64,000 bases of DNA, from contig NZ_CP059068.1 in assembly GCF_017798165.1 (NCBI RefSeq), positions 4,340,001 to 4,404,000 on the forward strand, read 5' to 3'. The stretch comes from Rhodoferax sp. AJA081-3 (GTDB lineage Bacteria > Pseudomonadota > Gammaproteobacteria > Burkholderiales > Burkholderiaceae_C). Each line of letters opens with the position of its first letter. Position 1 is the first letter of the stretch. The position numbers and the translations under genes were made by a program. The notes beneath the pieces are model-generated. The model searched no databases. It had not been told where the DNA came from and saw nothing but the letters and a program-made list of their open reading frames with translations. Positions 26,565 through 35,764 of this stretch are shown piece by piece.

Positions 26565-27683
26565 ATGCAACCCACGGTTAAACCCCAGAACCCCCACTTT
26601 TCTTCAGGCCCCTGCAGCAAGCGCCCGGGCTACGATGTTTCCAAGCTGCAACTGGATACGCTGGGCCGTTCACACCGCTCCGCGATAGGCAAGAAGGCGC
26701 TGGGTCTGGCCTGTTCCGAGACGGCCCGTATCCTGGGCCTGCCTGCCGGCTACCGGGTGGCGGTGGTGCCCGCATCGGACACCGGTGCGGTGGAGATGGC
26801 GTTGTGGTCCCTGCTGGGGCCACGCGGTGTGGATGTGCTGGCCTGGGAAACCTTTGGCGCCACCTGGGTCAACGACATCGTCAACCAGCTCAAGCTGCCC
26901 GGTGTGAATGTCATCGACGCGCCCTATGGTGTGCTGCCGGACTTGGGCCGCGTGAACTTTGACAACGATGTGGTCTTTCCCTGGAACGGCACCACCTCGG
27001 GTGTGAAAGTGCCCAACGGCGACTGGATTCCGTCAGACCGTGCCGGCCTGAGCATTTGCGACGCCACTTCGGCTGTATTCGCGATGGAACTGCCCTGGGA
27101 CAAGCTGGACGTCGCCACCTTCTCCTGGCAAAAGGTGTTGGGTGGTGAAGGCGGGCACGGCATGCTGGTGCTGAGCCCACGCGCCGTGGCCCGGCTGGAA
27201 AGTTACACACCGCCCTGGCCCCTGCCCAAAATCTTCCGCATGACGGCCAATGGCAAGCTGATGGAAAGCCTGTTCCAGGGTGACACCATCAACACACCGT
27301 CCATGTTGTGTGTGGCTGACTACCTGGACGCACTGGCCTGGGTGGACAGCCTGGGGGGTGTGCAAGCCGTCATGGCGCGCAGCCAGGCCAACCTGAAGAT
27401 CATCGAGGACTTCGTCGCCACCCACGACTGGATTTCCTTTTTGGCCCAGGACCCGGCCACCCGCTCCAACACCAGTGTGTGTTTGACGCTGGCCGTCAGC
27501 GATGCGCAGGTCAAGCAAATGGTGGCCCTGATCGAGGCCCAGGGCGTGGCCTATGACATTGGCGCCTACAAAGACGCACCGGCGGGCCTGCGTATCTGGT
27601 GCGGCGCCACGGTGGATGCGGCGGACCTGCAGGCCCTGCTGCCCTGGTTGGTCTGGGCCTATGCACAGGTGACTGCAACCTAA
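26565..27683 (+). CDS. serC: Phosphoserine aminotransferase
   Basis: A 372-residue PLP enzyme of class V aminotransferase fold, of the SerC subtype found in alphaproteobacteria, archaea and some betaproteobacteria ([15 protein letters not shown] start; [35 protein letters not shown] with the PLP lysine in WQK). It converts 3-phosphohydroxypyruvate and glutamate to phosphoserine and 2-oxoglutarate in serine synthesis. No other serine genes are adjacent. Repeat copy B follows and separates it from the convergent kinase gene. Confidence 0.9.
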   Translation: MQPTVKPQNPHFSSGPCSKRPGYDVSKLQLDTLGRSHRSAIGKKALGLACSETARILGLPAGYRVAVVPASDTGAVEMALWSLLGPRGVDVLAWETFGATWVNDIVNQLKLPGVNVIDAPYGVLPDLGRVNFDNDVVFPWNGTTSGVKVPNGDWIPSDRAGLSICDATSAVFAMELPWDKLDVATFSWQKVLGGEGGHGMLVLSPRAVARLESYTPPWPLPKIFRMTANGKLMESLFQGDTINTPSMLCVADYLDALAWVDSLGGVQAVMARSQANLKIIEDFVATHDWISFLAQDPATRSNTSVCLTLAVSDAQVKQMVALIEAQGVAYDIGAYKDAPAGLRIWCGATVDAADLQALLPWLVWAYAQVTAT

Positions 27684-27714
27684 GCGGGCCGCTGCAGAGC
27701 GGAAAATTGCAAAC

Positions 27715-27795
27715 AGTGTCAACTAATATGCTATAAATAGTATAGCTATTAAGTGAGTGTTCACGGGGGCTGGAGGCATATTTTGCTAACAAGAG
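27715..27795 (-). repeat. Dispersed intergenic repeat, copy B
   Basis: On the minus strand, AGCAAAATATGCCTCCAGCCCCCG is followed by a tail with TAGCTATA/TATAGC half-sites that can form a hairpin. It lies between the 3' ends of serC and the convergent kinase gene and is oriented as if read out of the kinase gene. Confidence 0.75.
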
Positions 27796-27804
27796 CCCGG
27801 CCAG

Positions 27805-29649
27805 TCAGCCTAGCAGGATCTCTACCTCGGTTTTTCCGGCCTGGCTGCTGATATGCAATTGCGCACCGATGGCAATGGCTCGGTCTTCCATGGATGCAAG
27901 GCCTTTGCGCGTCACCGTCCGGGTATCAAAACCCAGACCGTTGTCGCAGACACGGATGCTCACGCCACCGGCGCTGTGCAACGCAGGGGTGGCCTCAATA
28001 CGCAGCACACTGGCCTGTGCATGCTGCATGGCGTTGGACAGGGCCTCGAACAGGATGTACTGCAACTGGCGCATGGCGCTGGCGTCCAGACGTGGTACGG
28101 TGGGCAGCGGTACTGTGGCCCACTCCAGCGACAGGCCCATGGCCTTGAAGCGTGGTTCCAGCCGGTAGCGCAGGTTGGCCAGCAAGGCCGTCACGTCGCC
28201 CGGTGGCAGGTTCAGGGCATCGATGGACAACTTGAGCTGATCCAAAGAGTCCTGCAAGGTCAGCAATATCTCGTCGGGGTTGGCATGGCCCGACCGCAAC
28301 TGCCGTATGGCCGACGTGATGTGGGAGCCCACGCCGTCGTGCATGTCCCGCAGGATGCGGGCGCGTTCCTGTACACGTTCTTGCTCGCGCGCAATCGCCT
28401 CCATGCGCTGGTAGGTGCGGGACAGTTCCTGCTCCTTGTCCAGCACCCGCACGGCCAGCGAATCCAGCATGTCACGCACCCGCAGGTTGGCGCTGCGAAA
28501 ACGCTCGATCGCGATAGCCCCCAGCGCCAGACCAAACAGGGTCGCCGTGTAACGCAGATAGGCCTGGTTCCCAAAGGCTTCGCCAATGCGCATCACATAG
28601 AAGTCATGCACACCCACTGGGACATTGATGACAAAGGCCAGTGCGACCATGCGCTGCATGCCACCTCTGCCTTTGCGCAGAGCCTGGGTCACAAACAGCA
28701 GGCTGGAGGGCACAAAAATCAATGCAAACGCCGCCTGCCACAGTGTCAGCAGCAGCGGCTTGTGCAGGGAAATGGCGAAGTAGGCCACCAGGGGCCCTGC
28801 CAGTAACAGCCCACCCAGTATGGCCTGCACCCATTGGCTGGCAGGCCGGCCTGCCCAGCCCGCAATGGTGTGGCAGAACATGAGCAGGGCGCTGAGCCAT
28901 ACGGCGAGCGCCGTATTGATCGTGACGGACCACCAGGCCCAGGGCAAGGGCGGGCGCTCAATCAGCGTATCACCGATGAAGAAGGCCCAGGCAAACTCGG
29001 CCAGTGCAGCAAACAGGTACAGCCGGTCCCGCACACCACGGCGCTCCGGCCGTGGGTCTGTTTGTGATACCCAGAGCACAAAGGCAAAAACGCCCACAAC
29101 CAGGCTGAAGACGGTAAAGACACCAGAGCCCCCCACGCGGATGGCGTACTCTCGCTGGTACAGGGGTTCCAGTTCGTCCTTGGGGCCGACCCAAACCGCG
29201 GGTACGCCAGAGCGGCGCCCGCTTTCGGAGCGAATGGTGACCTCCAGCTGGTTGTGCGGCAGCAGCACACCCGCCGGTATGCGAACAAAGCGGGGAACCT
29301 TGGCGTAGTCGCTGCCGGTGGCTTCGCTGATGGACCCATTGGCATCCAGCACCACACCATTGAGTTTGACCTGGTAGGCGTTGCCCAGGCGGTGAAAGTA
29401 CAAGGCCCACGGTGAAGGGACGGTGATAGGACCTTCAAAGGCCATCACAAATCGGCCTACACCGGCCTGACCCTTGTGGTGAAAGTCCCATCCATAGGGC
29501 AGTTGTACGTCGACTGACTGGGTCTGCTCGCCTAGCGTGAGCGTAGCCTGGGCTGTACGCAGTTGGAGCACCGCCGCATGCGACACCGTAAGCCAGGCAC
29601 AACACAAGACCGACAGCAGGCACCGCGACGAACAGGCAATAACGCGCAT
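27805..29649 (-). CDS. 7TM sensor histidine kinase (NarL-type, HisKA_3)
   Basis: The 614-residue product has a signal peptide, an extracellular jelly-roll-like sensor domain of about 150 residues of the 7TMR-DISM type, seven membrane segments, a coiled-coil (AVRVLDKEQELSRTYQRMEAI), a HisKA_3 helix with the phospho-acceptor in LRDMHDGVGSHI, and an HATPase_c domain (FEALSNAMQHA, VCDNGLGFD, GLASMEDRA). No NarL-type response regulator is next to it, so it is an orphan kinase here. It is divergent from phoX across 132 bp. The start is set at ATG 29649. Confidence 0.88.
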   Translation of the reverse strand: MRVIACSSRCLLSVLCCAWLTVSHAAVLQLRTAQATLTLGEQTQSVDVQLPYGWDFHHKGQAGVGRFVMAFEGPITVPSPWALYFHRLGNAYQVKLNGVVLDANGSISEATGSDYAKVPRFVRIPAGVLLPHNQLEVTIRSESGRRSGVPAVWVGPKDELEPLYQREYAIRVGGSGVFTVFSLVVGVFAFVLWVSQTDPRPERRGVRDRLYLFAALAEFAWAFFIGDTLIERPPLPWAWWSVTINTALAVWLSALLMFCHTIAGWAGRPASQWVQAILGGLLLAGPLVAYFAISLHKPLLLTLWQAAFALIFVPSSLLFVTQALRKGRGGMQRMVALAFVINVPVGVHDFYVMRIGEAFGNQAYLRYTATLFGLALGAIAIERFRSANLRVRDMLDSLAVRVLDKEQELSRTYQRMEAIAREQERVQERARILRDMHDGVGSHITSAIRQLRSGHANPDEILLTLQDSLDQLKLSIDALNLPPGDVTALLANLRYRLEPRFKAMGLSLEWATVPLPTVPRLDASAMRQLQYILFEALSNAMQHAQASVLRIEATPALHSAGGVSIRVCDNGLGFDTRTVTRKGLASMEDRAIAIGAQLHISSQAGKTEVEILLG

Positions 29650-29699
29650 CGGTTGATCGTACCCGCATGCCATGGGCCTGTCGTTGCAGATTCACGAAA

Positions 29700-29728
29700 A
29701 CGTCATCGATTCGACACGGAGACGTCAC
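29700..29728 (+). promoter_or_regulatory. Possible Pho box (three 7-bp direct repeats, 11-bp period)
   Basis: ACGTCAT, TCGACAC and ACGTCAC start at 29700, 29711 and 29722, exactly 11 bp apart with 4-bp spacers. This is the geometry of a Pho box (CTGTCAT-N4-CTGTCAT). Matches to the consensus are five, three and four of seven, so it is a weak but well-placed candidate about 55 bp before phoX. Confidence 0.35.
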
Positions 29729-29781
29729 GGCCGCTCACTATCGTTGGCGATCGCTTAACCAACTACCTTAGGACACGCCCC

Positions 29782-32004
29782 GTGAGCACACTGAACGACT
29801 TCAACAACGAGAATTCCAACACCTCGGACAACCCCACATTTGACAGCGTATTAAAGGCCCGCCTGAGCCGCCGCGGCATGTTGCTGGGCAGCATGGCCTC
29901 GGTTGGCACCGCCGTTCTGGGTGGTACTGCGCTGACCGCCTGCGGTGGTGGTGGCACAACAGCCGTGGCAGCTACCACACCGGTTGCCGCAGCCATCACG
30001 CTGGGCTTTGGCGCAGTGGCCAAGAGCCTGGCCGACAAAGTAACCGTGCCCGCGGGCTACACCGCAAGTGTGATCTACGCCCTGGGTGACCCCATTTTGA
30101 ATGGCGCCTCCGCCTTCAAGAACGATGGCAGCGACAGCGACTTCGAGAACCGCGGGGGTGACCACCACGACGGCATGGAGTGGTATGGCCTGAGCGCCAC
30201 CGGCCAGCCATCGCTGACATCCACCGACCGCGGCCTGCTGGCTATCAACCACGAAGCCACTACGGACGAGACCCGCAGCTCCTTCTTCCTGCACACCAAC
30301 GGTGGTACATCCACGCTGCCACGGCCTGCCGCCGAAGTGGACAAAGAAGTGGCCGTACACGGGATTGCGGTGGTCGAGGTCAAAAAGACCGGCGACAGCT
30401 GGGCCTATGTCAAAGACTCGGCCTTCAATTTCCGCCTGACACCTTTGAGCGATGTGGAAATGGCCGGCCCCGTGCGTGGCAATGCGCTGATGGTGACCAA
30501 GTACTCCACCAATGGCACCCGCACCCGTGGCACGTTGAACAACTGCGGGACCGGCAAGACCCCTTGGGGCAGCTTTTTGACCGGTGAAGAAAACTGGGCG
30601 GGCTACTTCTTCCGCAACGCCACCGACAACACGGCCCGCGCCAACGACAAGAGCGTGACCGCGCTCAACCGTTATGGCCGCGCACAGGGCGCCGCTTCAC
30701 GCCACGGTTGGGAGACCGGTGGCAGTGCCGACAAGTACATGCGCTGGGACAACAGCAAGCTGGGCACCAGCACGGACGGCAGTGACGACTGCCGTAACGA
30801 GATGAATGGCATGGGCTACATCGTCGAAATTGACCCGTACGACAAGACCCGTACCGCCAAGAAGCGCAGTGCCCTGGGCCGCTTTGCGCATGAAAGCGCG
30901 GCCTTCAGCGTGCCCACCGCCGGCAAACCGCTGGGCGTCTACATGGGTGACGATTCCCGCAACGAATACATCTACAAGTTTGTGTCCGCTGCCAACTGGG
31001 ATGCCGCCGATGCCGCCCCCGCGAACCGCATGGCCGCTGGCGACAAATACCTGGACAACGGCAAGCTTTACGTAGCCAAATTCAACAGCGATGGCACTGG
31101 CCAATGGATTGAGTTGTCCATCAGCAACCCGACGATTGCAGCGTACGCCGGCTACAAGTTTGCCGACCAGGCCGATGTGTGTGTGAACGCCCGCCTGGCA
31201 GCCGATGCCGTTGGCGCCACCAAGATGGACCGCCCTGAGTGGTGCGCGGTGAACCCCGCCAATGGCGAAATCTACTACACGCTGACCAACAACAGCAACC
31301 GTAATGTCAACGCTACCGGCAGCAGCCAGTTGGTGCCCGACAGCACCAACCCCCGTGCCTACACCGACATGAAGGGCAGCAGCGCCCAAAACGGCAACCC
31401 CAATGGTCACATCCTGCGTGTGAAGGAAGGTGCCGCCGGTGCCGCCGCCACCACGCTGACATGGGATATTTACGCCTTTGGTGCTGAGTCGGGTGCCGAT
31501 ACCAGCAAGGTCAACCTGTCCAGCCTCACCAGCGACCAGGACTTCTCCAGCCCAGACGGTCTGGTGTTCAGCCCCAGCACCGGCATCATGTGGATTCAGA
31601 CGGATGACGGCGCCTATACCGATGTGACCAACTGCATGATGCTGGCTGCCCTGCCAGGCCAGGTGGGTGACGGTGGCAAGAAGACCCTGAACTACACCAA
31701 GACCGATGGCAGCACATTGGCGGTCGATACGTATGTGGGCAAAACCCCCACCGCGACCACACTGAAGCGCTTTTTGGTGGGCTCGGCCGCCAGCGAAATC
31801 ACGGGCCTGTGCGAAACGCCAGACGGCAAGGCCATCTTCATCAACATCCAGCATCCGGGCGAAAACACCAAGATGGCGGATATTGCAGACCCCAGCAAAT
31901 ACACCAGCCAGTGGCCCAGCAACGCGGGTTATGGTGCGGGCAAACGCCCCCGCTCCGCCACCATCGTGATCACCAAGAACGACGGCGGCAAGATCGGCAC
32001 GTGA
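29782..32004 (+). CDS. phoX: PhoX-family alkaline phosphatase, Tat-exported
   Basis: A 740-residue protein with a twin-arginine signal (LSRRGMLLGSMASVGTAVLGG ... LTACGG) and a PhoX (DUF839) body: GDHHDGMEWYGL, LLAINHEATTDE, TPWGSFLTGEENWAGYF, NPANGEIYYTLTNN, SPDGLVFSPSTGIMWIQTDDG. PhoX enzymes are calcium- and iron-dependent phosphomonoesterases of the periplasm that release phosphate from organic esters. The cysteine after the signal (TACGG) could make it a lipoprotein. I start at GTG 29782, preceded by TTAGGA. A possible Pho box lies upstream. The gene converges with a pirin gene across a hairpin. Confidence 0.88.
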   Translation: MSTLNDFNNENSNTSDNPTFDSVLKARLSRRGMLLGSMASVGTAVLGGTALTACGGGGTTAVAATTPVAAAITLGFGAVAKSLADKVTVPAGYTASVIYALGDPILNGASAFKNDGSDSDFENRGGDHHDGMEWYGLSATGQPSLTSTDRGLLAINHEATTDETRSSFFLHTNGGTSTLPRPAAEVDKEVAVHGIAVVEVKKTGDSWAYVKDSAFNFRLTPLSDVEMAGPVRGNALMVTKYSTNGTRTRGTLNNCGTGKTPWGSFLTGEENWAGYFFRNATDNTARANDKSVTALNRYGRAQGAASRHGWETGGSADKYMRWDNSKLGTSTDGSDDCRNEMNGMGYIVEIDPYDKTRTAKKRSALGRFAHESAAFSVPTAGKPLGVYMGDDSRNEYIYKFVSAANWDAADAAPANRMAAGDKYLDNGKLYVAKFNSDGTGQWIELSISNPTIAAYAGYKFADQADVCVNARLAADAVGATKMDRPEWCAVNPANGEIYYTLTNNSNRNVNATGSSQLVPDSTNPRAYTDMKGSSAQNGNPNGHILRVKEGAAGAAATTLTWDIYAFGAESGADTSKVNLSSLTSDQDFSSPDGLVFSPSTGIMWIQTDDGAYTDVTNCMMLAALPGQVGDGGKKTLNYTKTDGSTLAVDTYVGKTPTATTLKRFLVGSAASEITGLCETPDGKAIFINIQHPGENTKMADIADPSKYTSQWPSNAGYGAGKRPRSATIVITKNDGGKIGT

Positions 32005-32009
32005 TGTAG

Positions 32010-32035
32010 GCGTGGGGGCTAACGAGCTTCCACGC
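32010..32035. terminator. Bidirectional hairpin between phoX and pirin
   Basis: GCGTGGGGGCT pairs with AGCTTCCACGC (nine Watson-Crick and two G-T pairs) around the loop AACG. It begins six bases after the phoX stop and contains the pirin stop codon, so it can serve as a shared 3' end for both convergent genes. Confidence 0.5.
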
Positions 32036-33044
32036 GCCCATCGGCATGTTTGGCAAAGCGCCCCTGCTCGCGGGGGTGCACCGGGTCGCTGGCGGGCCAG
32101 GGCCAGCCACCGAATTCCGTGCGGCGGTAGTCCAGAAAGGCCTGCTGGATCTCGGCCTGCGTGTTCATGACAAAAGGACCGTACTGCGCGACCGGTTCGC
32201 CAATGGGCCGACCCTGCAGTACCAGCACCTCGGTCAGATCGTTGCCGCAGACCAGCTCCGCGTCGGCTCCCGCCCGGAGTTCGACTGCGGACGCCGGCGG
32301 CACCGCCTGTCCGGCGATGGTTAGTGCTGAGCCCTTGAAGAAATACAACATGCGCCGCGTGCCCTGGCCCGTGGCGGCGGGCAGCGTCCAGCGGGCGCCA
32401 GGCTGCATCTTGATGGTCCAGATGGCGAGGTCGGCGTCGGGCTGGGATGCCCATGAATCCGGCGGTGGTGGCAGGCCCCGGGCATTGCCCAGGCTGCCGG
32501 CTACGCAGGCTACATCGGTGGCCTTGCCGTTGGTATCCACGGCGTTGACATGGGCAATGTCTTCGTGCCAGAACATCGTGAAGTGGGGTTGCACCATCTT
32601 GCTGCGAGCGGGCAGATTCAGCCAGATCTGAAACAGCTCCGCCGGGTTGGGTTGGTCGGTGTGCACCAGCGGAAACATTTCGCAGTGCACGATGCCCTTG
32701 CCGGCCGTGAGCCACTGCACATCTCCGACACCAAACCGTGCGGTAGCGCCTAACGAGTCGCTGTGGTCAATCAAACCTTGGCGGGTGATGGTGACCGTTT
32801 CAAACCCGCGGTGCGGGTGGGACGGAAAGCCGGGTATGGTGTCGCCGTGGTACATGCTCCAGCCATCTTTGCCCGCAAAATCCTGGCCGATATTGCGCCC
32901 GGCCAACGATGCCGCCGGTCCCATGGCGGCATTGCCCTGCGGGTAGGCGTCGTTGTGGTGCACACAAAAAAGAAATGGGTCCAGGGTCTGCCACGGAAAG
33001 CCCAGAGGCTGCATGCTGAGGATGGTGGGTGTAGTCATGCCCAT
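32019..33044 (-). CDS. Pirin family protein
   Basis: A 341-residue bicupin. The N-terminal cupin holds the pirin metal-binding motif (FPSHPHRGFETVTI, then GIVHCEMF with the His and Glu ligands), and the C-terminal cupin carries PIGEPVAQYGPFVMNTQAEI. Pirins are iron-binding; some have quercetinase activity and others regulate transcription. Nothing in the context chooses between these roles. I start at ATG 33044; ATG 33038 is possible. Confidence 0.9.
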   Translation of the reverse strand: MGMTTPTILSMQPLGFPWQTLDPFLFCVHHNDAYPQGNAAMGPAASLAGRNIGQDFAGKDGWSMYHGDTIPGFPSHPHRGFETVTITRQGLIDHSDSLGATARFGVGDVQWLTAGKGIVHCEMFPLVHTDQPNPAELFQIWLNLPARSKMVQPHFTMFWHEDIAHVNAVDTNGKATDVACVAGSLGNARGLPPPPDSWASQPDADLAIWTIKMQPGARWTLPAATGQGTRRMLYFFKGSALTIAGQAVPPASAVELRAGADAELVCGNDLTEVLVLQGRPIGEPVAQYGPFVMNTQAEIQQAFLDYRRTEFGGWPWPASDPVHPREQGRFAKHADGRVEAR

Positions 33045-33155
33045 GATTTTCACCGCAAGGTGATTCGCGCATGAGGGGCGGGGCTTTGGCCAGCACCTGC
33101 CACTCACCACCTGCCACTAAGATACCGGGGTTCCAACCACCCTGAGCGCCACGAA

Positions 33156-34343
33156 TTGTTTGTATTGACCTTAGTCCAATCTGCCTACTGGCGCCTGTTG
33201 TGGGCCGTGGTGGCCGTGGGTGTGGTGCTGGTGGCGGACCTGTGGCAACGCCCCCGCCCGCCGTCTATGGCGCTTGCAGCGCCCCCCCAGTCCACCGCAC
33301 CTGCTGACAGTGCGCAACTGCAAGTGGTTGCCAAAGGTGAGATTCCCATGCCAGCCGGCATGGCTGCCGCCCATGCCAGCAGTTTGTTGCCCATGCCCGC
33401 GGGCCACGCGGCGGCGCTCACCATCTTCTGGTTTTCGGGTGACCGTGAGAGTGGGCCCAATGTGCAGATCGCCGCATCGCAATACCTGCGGGCCACCGGG
33501 CAGTGGACCCCGGCACGGTTTGTCGTGAACCGTTTTGTGGCCGGTGAACAGTTGGGCCACGGCCTGCGCCGCCTGGGCAACCCGGTGGCCTGGATGGATG
33601 GCAAGGGCCGGGTCAACCTGTTTGTGGTGGCGACGGGTTGGGGGGGCTGGGCCGCGTCACGCATCCTGCACCTGCGCCAGAGCAGTGTGGGTACCAGTTT
33701 GGCCGAACTGGCGTTTGAGCCCGTGCGTGTGCTGCCGCTGTCGTGGTTGTGGAACACCAGTTTTTTGGTTCGCAACGCGCCGCTGGGCTTGCAAGACGGG
33801 GGCATGGTGTTGCCCGTGCATTTTGAGCTGGGCATCAAATACCCCATGGCTTTGCGTTTTGACCACGAAGGGGGCTACCGGGGCATGGTGCGTATGTCGC
33901 GGCGGCCCTATATGCTGCAGCCCAGTGTGGTTGCACAGACGCCCCAGCAGTGGCTGGCCTTTATGCGTGATGGTCGCCCCGATGGCAAGGTTGGCGTGGC
34001 ACACACGATGGATGGTGGCCAGCACTGGACGGAACTGCCGGACCTGGCGTTGGACAACCCAGACGCAGCCGTGTCCGGCATAGCTGCAGCACCCGGCGAG
34101 ATGCTGCTGGCCCACAACTCGTCCATTGCATCCCGCGGAACGCTGGACCTGAGCGCCTCCCGCGATGGCCGCAATTGGACCTTGGTCAAGACCCTGGAGC
34201 AGGGCGGGTTTGACGACGAGTTTTCCTACCCCGCACTGCTGTGGGCTGAGGGCAGTTTGTGGATCAGCTACACCGTGGACCGCAAGCGTATTGCCTGGCA
34301 ACGTATGGCGTCGGTTGCTGCACCGGCGGGGGGCAAGCCATGA
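33156..34343 (+). CDS. Sialidase-fold (BNR/Asp-box) exported protein
   Basis: The 395-residue product begins with a hydrophobic anchor (LLWAVVAVGVVLVADLW), then a six-bladed-propeller-like domain with Asp-box traces (HTMDGGQHWTEL, SASRDGRNWTLV) and the sialidase-like pieces FSGDRESGPNVQI and LRNAP-like VRNAPLGLQDGGMVLPVHFELG. This resembles the exo-alpha-sialidase family, but the full catalytic Arg triad is not obvious, so the substrate is open. The start is uncertain: TTG 33156 is the first usable codon and lacks a good ribosome-binding site. Its stop overlaps the start of a membrane protein (ATGA), implying a functional pair. Confidence 0.75.
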   Translation: MFVLTLVQSAYWRLLWAVVAVGVVLVADLWQRPRPPSMALAAPPQSTAPADSAQLQVVAKGEIPMPAGMAAAHASSLLPMPAGHAAALTIFWFSGDRESGPNVQIAASQYLRATGQWTPARFVVNRFVAGEQLGHGLRRLGNPVAWMDGKGRVNLFVVATGWGGWAASRILHLRQSSVGTSLAELAFEPVRVLPLSWLWNTSFLVRNAPLGLQDGGMVLPVHFELGIKYPMALRFDHEGGYRGMVRMSRRPYMLQPSVVAQTPQQWLAFMRDGRPDGKVGVAHTMDGGQHWTELPDLALDNPDAAVSGIAAAPGEMLLAHNSSIASRGTLDLSASRDGRNWTLVKTLEQGGFDDEFSYPALLWAEGSLWISYTVDRKRIAWQRMASVAAPAGGKP

Positions 34344-35056
34344 GTGGGCCTATGAATGACTGGCTGGCACACGTGCTGGCGACCAACACCCCCGCTCTGC
34401 CGTCAGCCATGGCCCTGCAGATCTGGTTGCACCTGGGCTGGAGTGTGGTGCTAGCCTGTCTGGGGGCCAACTTGGTAGGCCGGTGGCGGGTCGGCAGGCC
34501 GGGCAAGCTGGATGGATTGCAATGGGGCGTGGCACTTGCCCTGGGGCTGTGGGCCTGGCTGCCTGGCCCCTATTCACCCGCCTACTGGTTGGGGCTGGCG
34601 TTTCAAGCCCCCAGCATTGCTGTGGTGCTGTTGTGTGATGCCTTGCTGCGCAGCCGGTTTTTCTCCACCCGAACGGGGGCCAGCATCAACGAGCCCACCA
34701 ACCCCGTAGCCTTGGCGCTCGCGGTAGCGGGCGTGTTGCTGGGTTGGGCGCTGTTGCTGGACAGTTTGGCCTTGCTACCGGTGCAGCTATATGCCTGGGG
34801 CTTCAGCCCGGCTGCCTTAGGGCTGGTTCTGTTGGCGGGGCTGGTGCCATGGGTAGTCGGCGCCGGAAAACCTCCCATGGGTCGTTCCCGGATGTGGGTG
34901 CTACCGGTTGCCGTGCTGGTGTTTGTGGTCTGGCGCCTACCCTCCGGCAATGTGTGGGATGCCGTGTTGGACCCGTGGTTGTGGTTGGTACTGCATGTTT
35001 TTGTGGCACGCGCGTTGCGCCGGGCATGGCGCCGTCACGGGGCCTCAAAGCGGTAA
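34340..35056 (+). CDS. Polytopic membrane protein coupled to the sialidase-fold protein
   Basis: A 238-residue protein with about seven hydrophobic segments (LGWSVVLACLGANLVG, GVALALGLWAWLPG, AFQAPSIAVVLLCDALL, LALAVAGVLLGWALLL, AALGLVLLAGLVPWVVG, WVLPVAVLVFVVWRL, LWLVLHVFVARAL) and a basic C-terminus. I recognise no family. Four-base overlap with the upstream gene indicates translational coupling. Its 3' end overlaps the convergent cyclase gene by 22 bp. Confidence 0.75.
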   Translation: MSGPMNDWLAHVLATNTPALPSAMALQIWLHLGWSVVLACLGANLVGRWRVGRPGKLDGLQWGVALALGLWAWLPGPYSPAYWLGLAFQAPSIAVVLLCDALLRSRFFSTRTGASINEPTNPVALALAVAGVLLGWALLLDSLALLPVQLYAWGFSPAALGLVLLAGLVPWVVGAGKPPMGRSRMWVLPVAVLVFVVWRLPSGNVWDAVLDPWLWLVLHVFVARALRRAWRRHGASKR

Positions 35057-35622
35057 ACAGTGCGGGTGCCAAACAGCACCCCACACTCCACAAACGGTTC
35101 ACTGGCCAGCTCTAGGCGCAAGGTGTCTGTCGCCAATATTTGCCCGCCCTTGGCCATATCTTCCCCCAGCTTGGAGGCCGCGTTGACCTCGGCTCCCCAC
35201 ACCTCGTTGGCGCCTACACGCAGCACGGTGCCATAACCCAGGCCTATGCAGACTTCTATACGGTCCTCGGGTGCCCGCCCGGGGTTGACGGCCGCGGTGG
35301 CCGCCACCATGGCCCTTGCAGTGGCCAGCGCCTGGTGCGGGGCGTCGAAAACCACCAGCAGTGAATCCCCCTCGTGTTTGATACACACACCGTCCTGTTG
35401 AGCGATCAGTGGCATGAACAGCGTCTCGGACTCCTGGATCAGCTGCAAAAAATGCACGATGCCAAATGCCTCCACCACGCGTGAAAACCCCACCAGGTCG
35501 GTGAACATCACCGCCTGCACCCGCCCAAAGCGGGCGAAGATTTCCGCGTCTACAGCGGCACGGTCTGCGCCGGTCTGGCGTCGCCGGGTCAATAGGGATG
35601 CAAGTTCTTGTGCGTCAGTCAT
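35035..35622 (-). CDS. Soluble class III nucleotide cyclase
   Basis: A 195-residue protein consisting of one cyclase homology domain. Metal-binding Asp residues are present as D42 (VMFTDLVGFSR) and D86 (KHEGDSLLVVF), and the substrate-selecting lysine is in IKHEGD (K82). The position usually Asp before WG is Glu (EVWGAEVN), and the transition-state Arg of the NxxxR motif is Lys (N147-AAS-K151). It may be an active cyclase with altered kinetics or a degenerate one. It has no membrane or sensor domain. The start is set at ATG 35622; ATG 35631 is in frame. Confidence 0.8.
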   Translation of the reverse strand: MTDAQELASLLTRRRQTGADRAAVDAEIFARFGRVQAVMFTDLVGFSRVVEAFGIVHFLQLIQESETLFMPLIAQQDGVCIKHEGDSLLVVFDAPHQALATARAMVAATAAVNPGRAPEDRIEVCIGLGYGTVLRVGANEVWGAEVNAASKLGEDMAKGGQILATDTLRLELASEPFVECGVLFGTRTVYRFEAP

Positions 35623-35764
35623 GTTCTGCATTTTTACACTGCTGCAGGTACACCTCAAGCCTCAGTGCCTACATACAAGGTCTGGCAGTTGCTGTATCCA
35701 TTTGTTACGAACTATTGGCGATAAAAGGATTAACCTGCCCCATCGGTAAACCGAAGGAGAACCT

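Noticed and set aside
30697-32715. Minus-strand open frame of about 672 codons opposite phoX
   Set aside because: Spans two real genes (phoX and pirin) in a frame without motifs; shadow.
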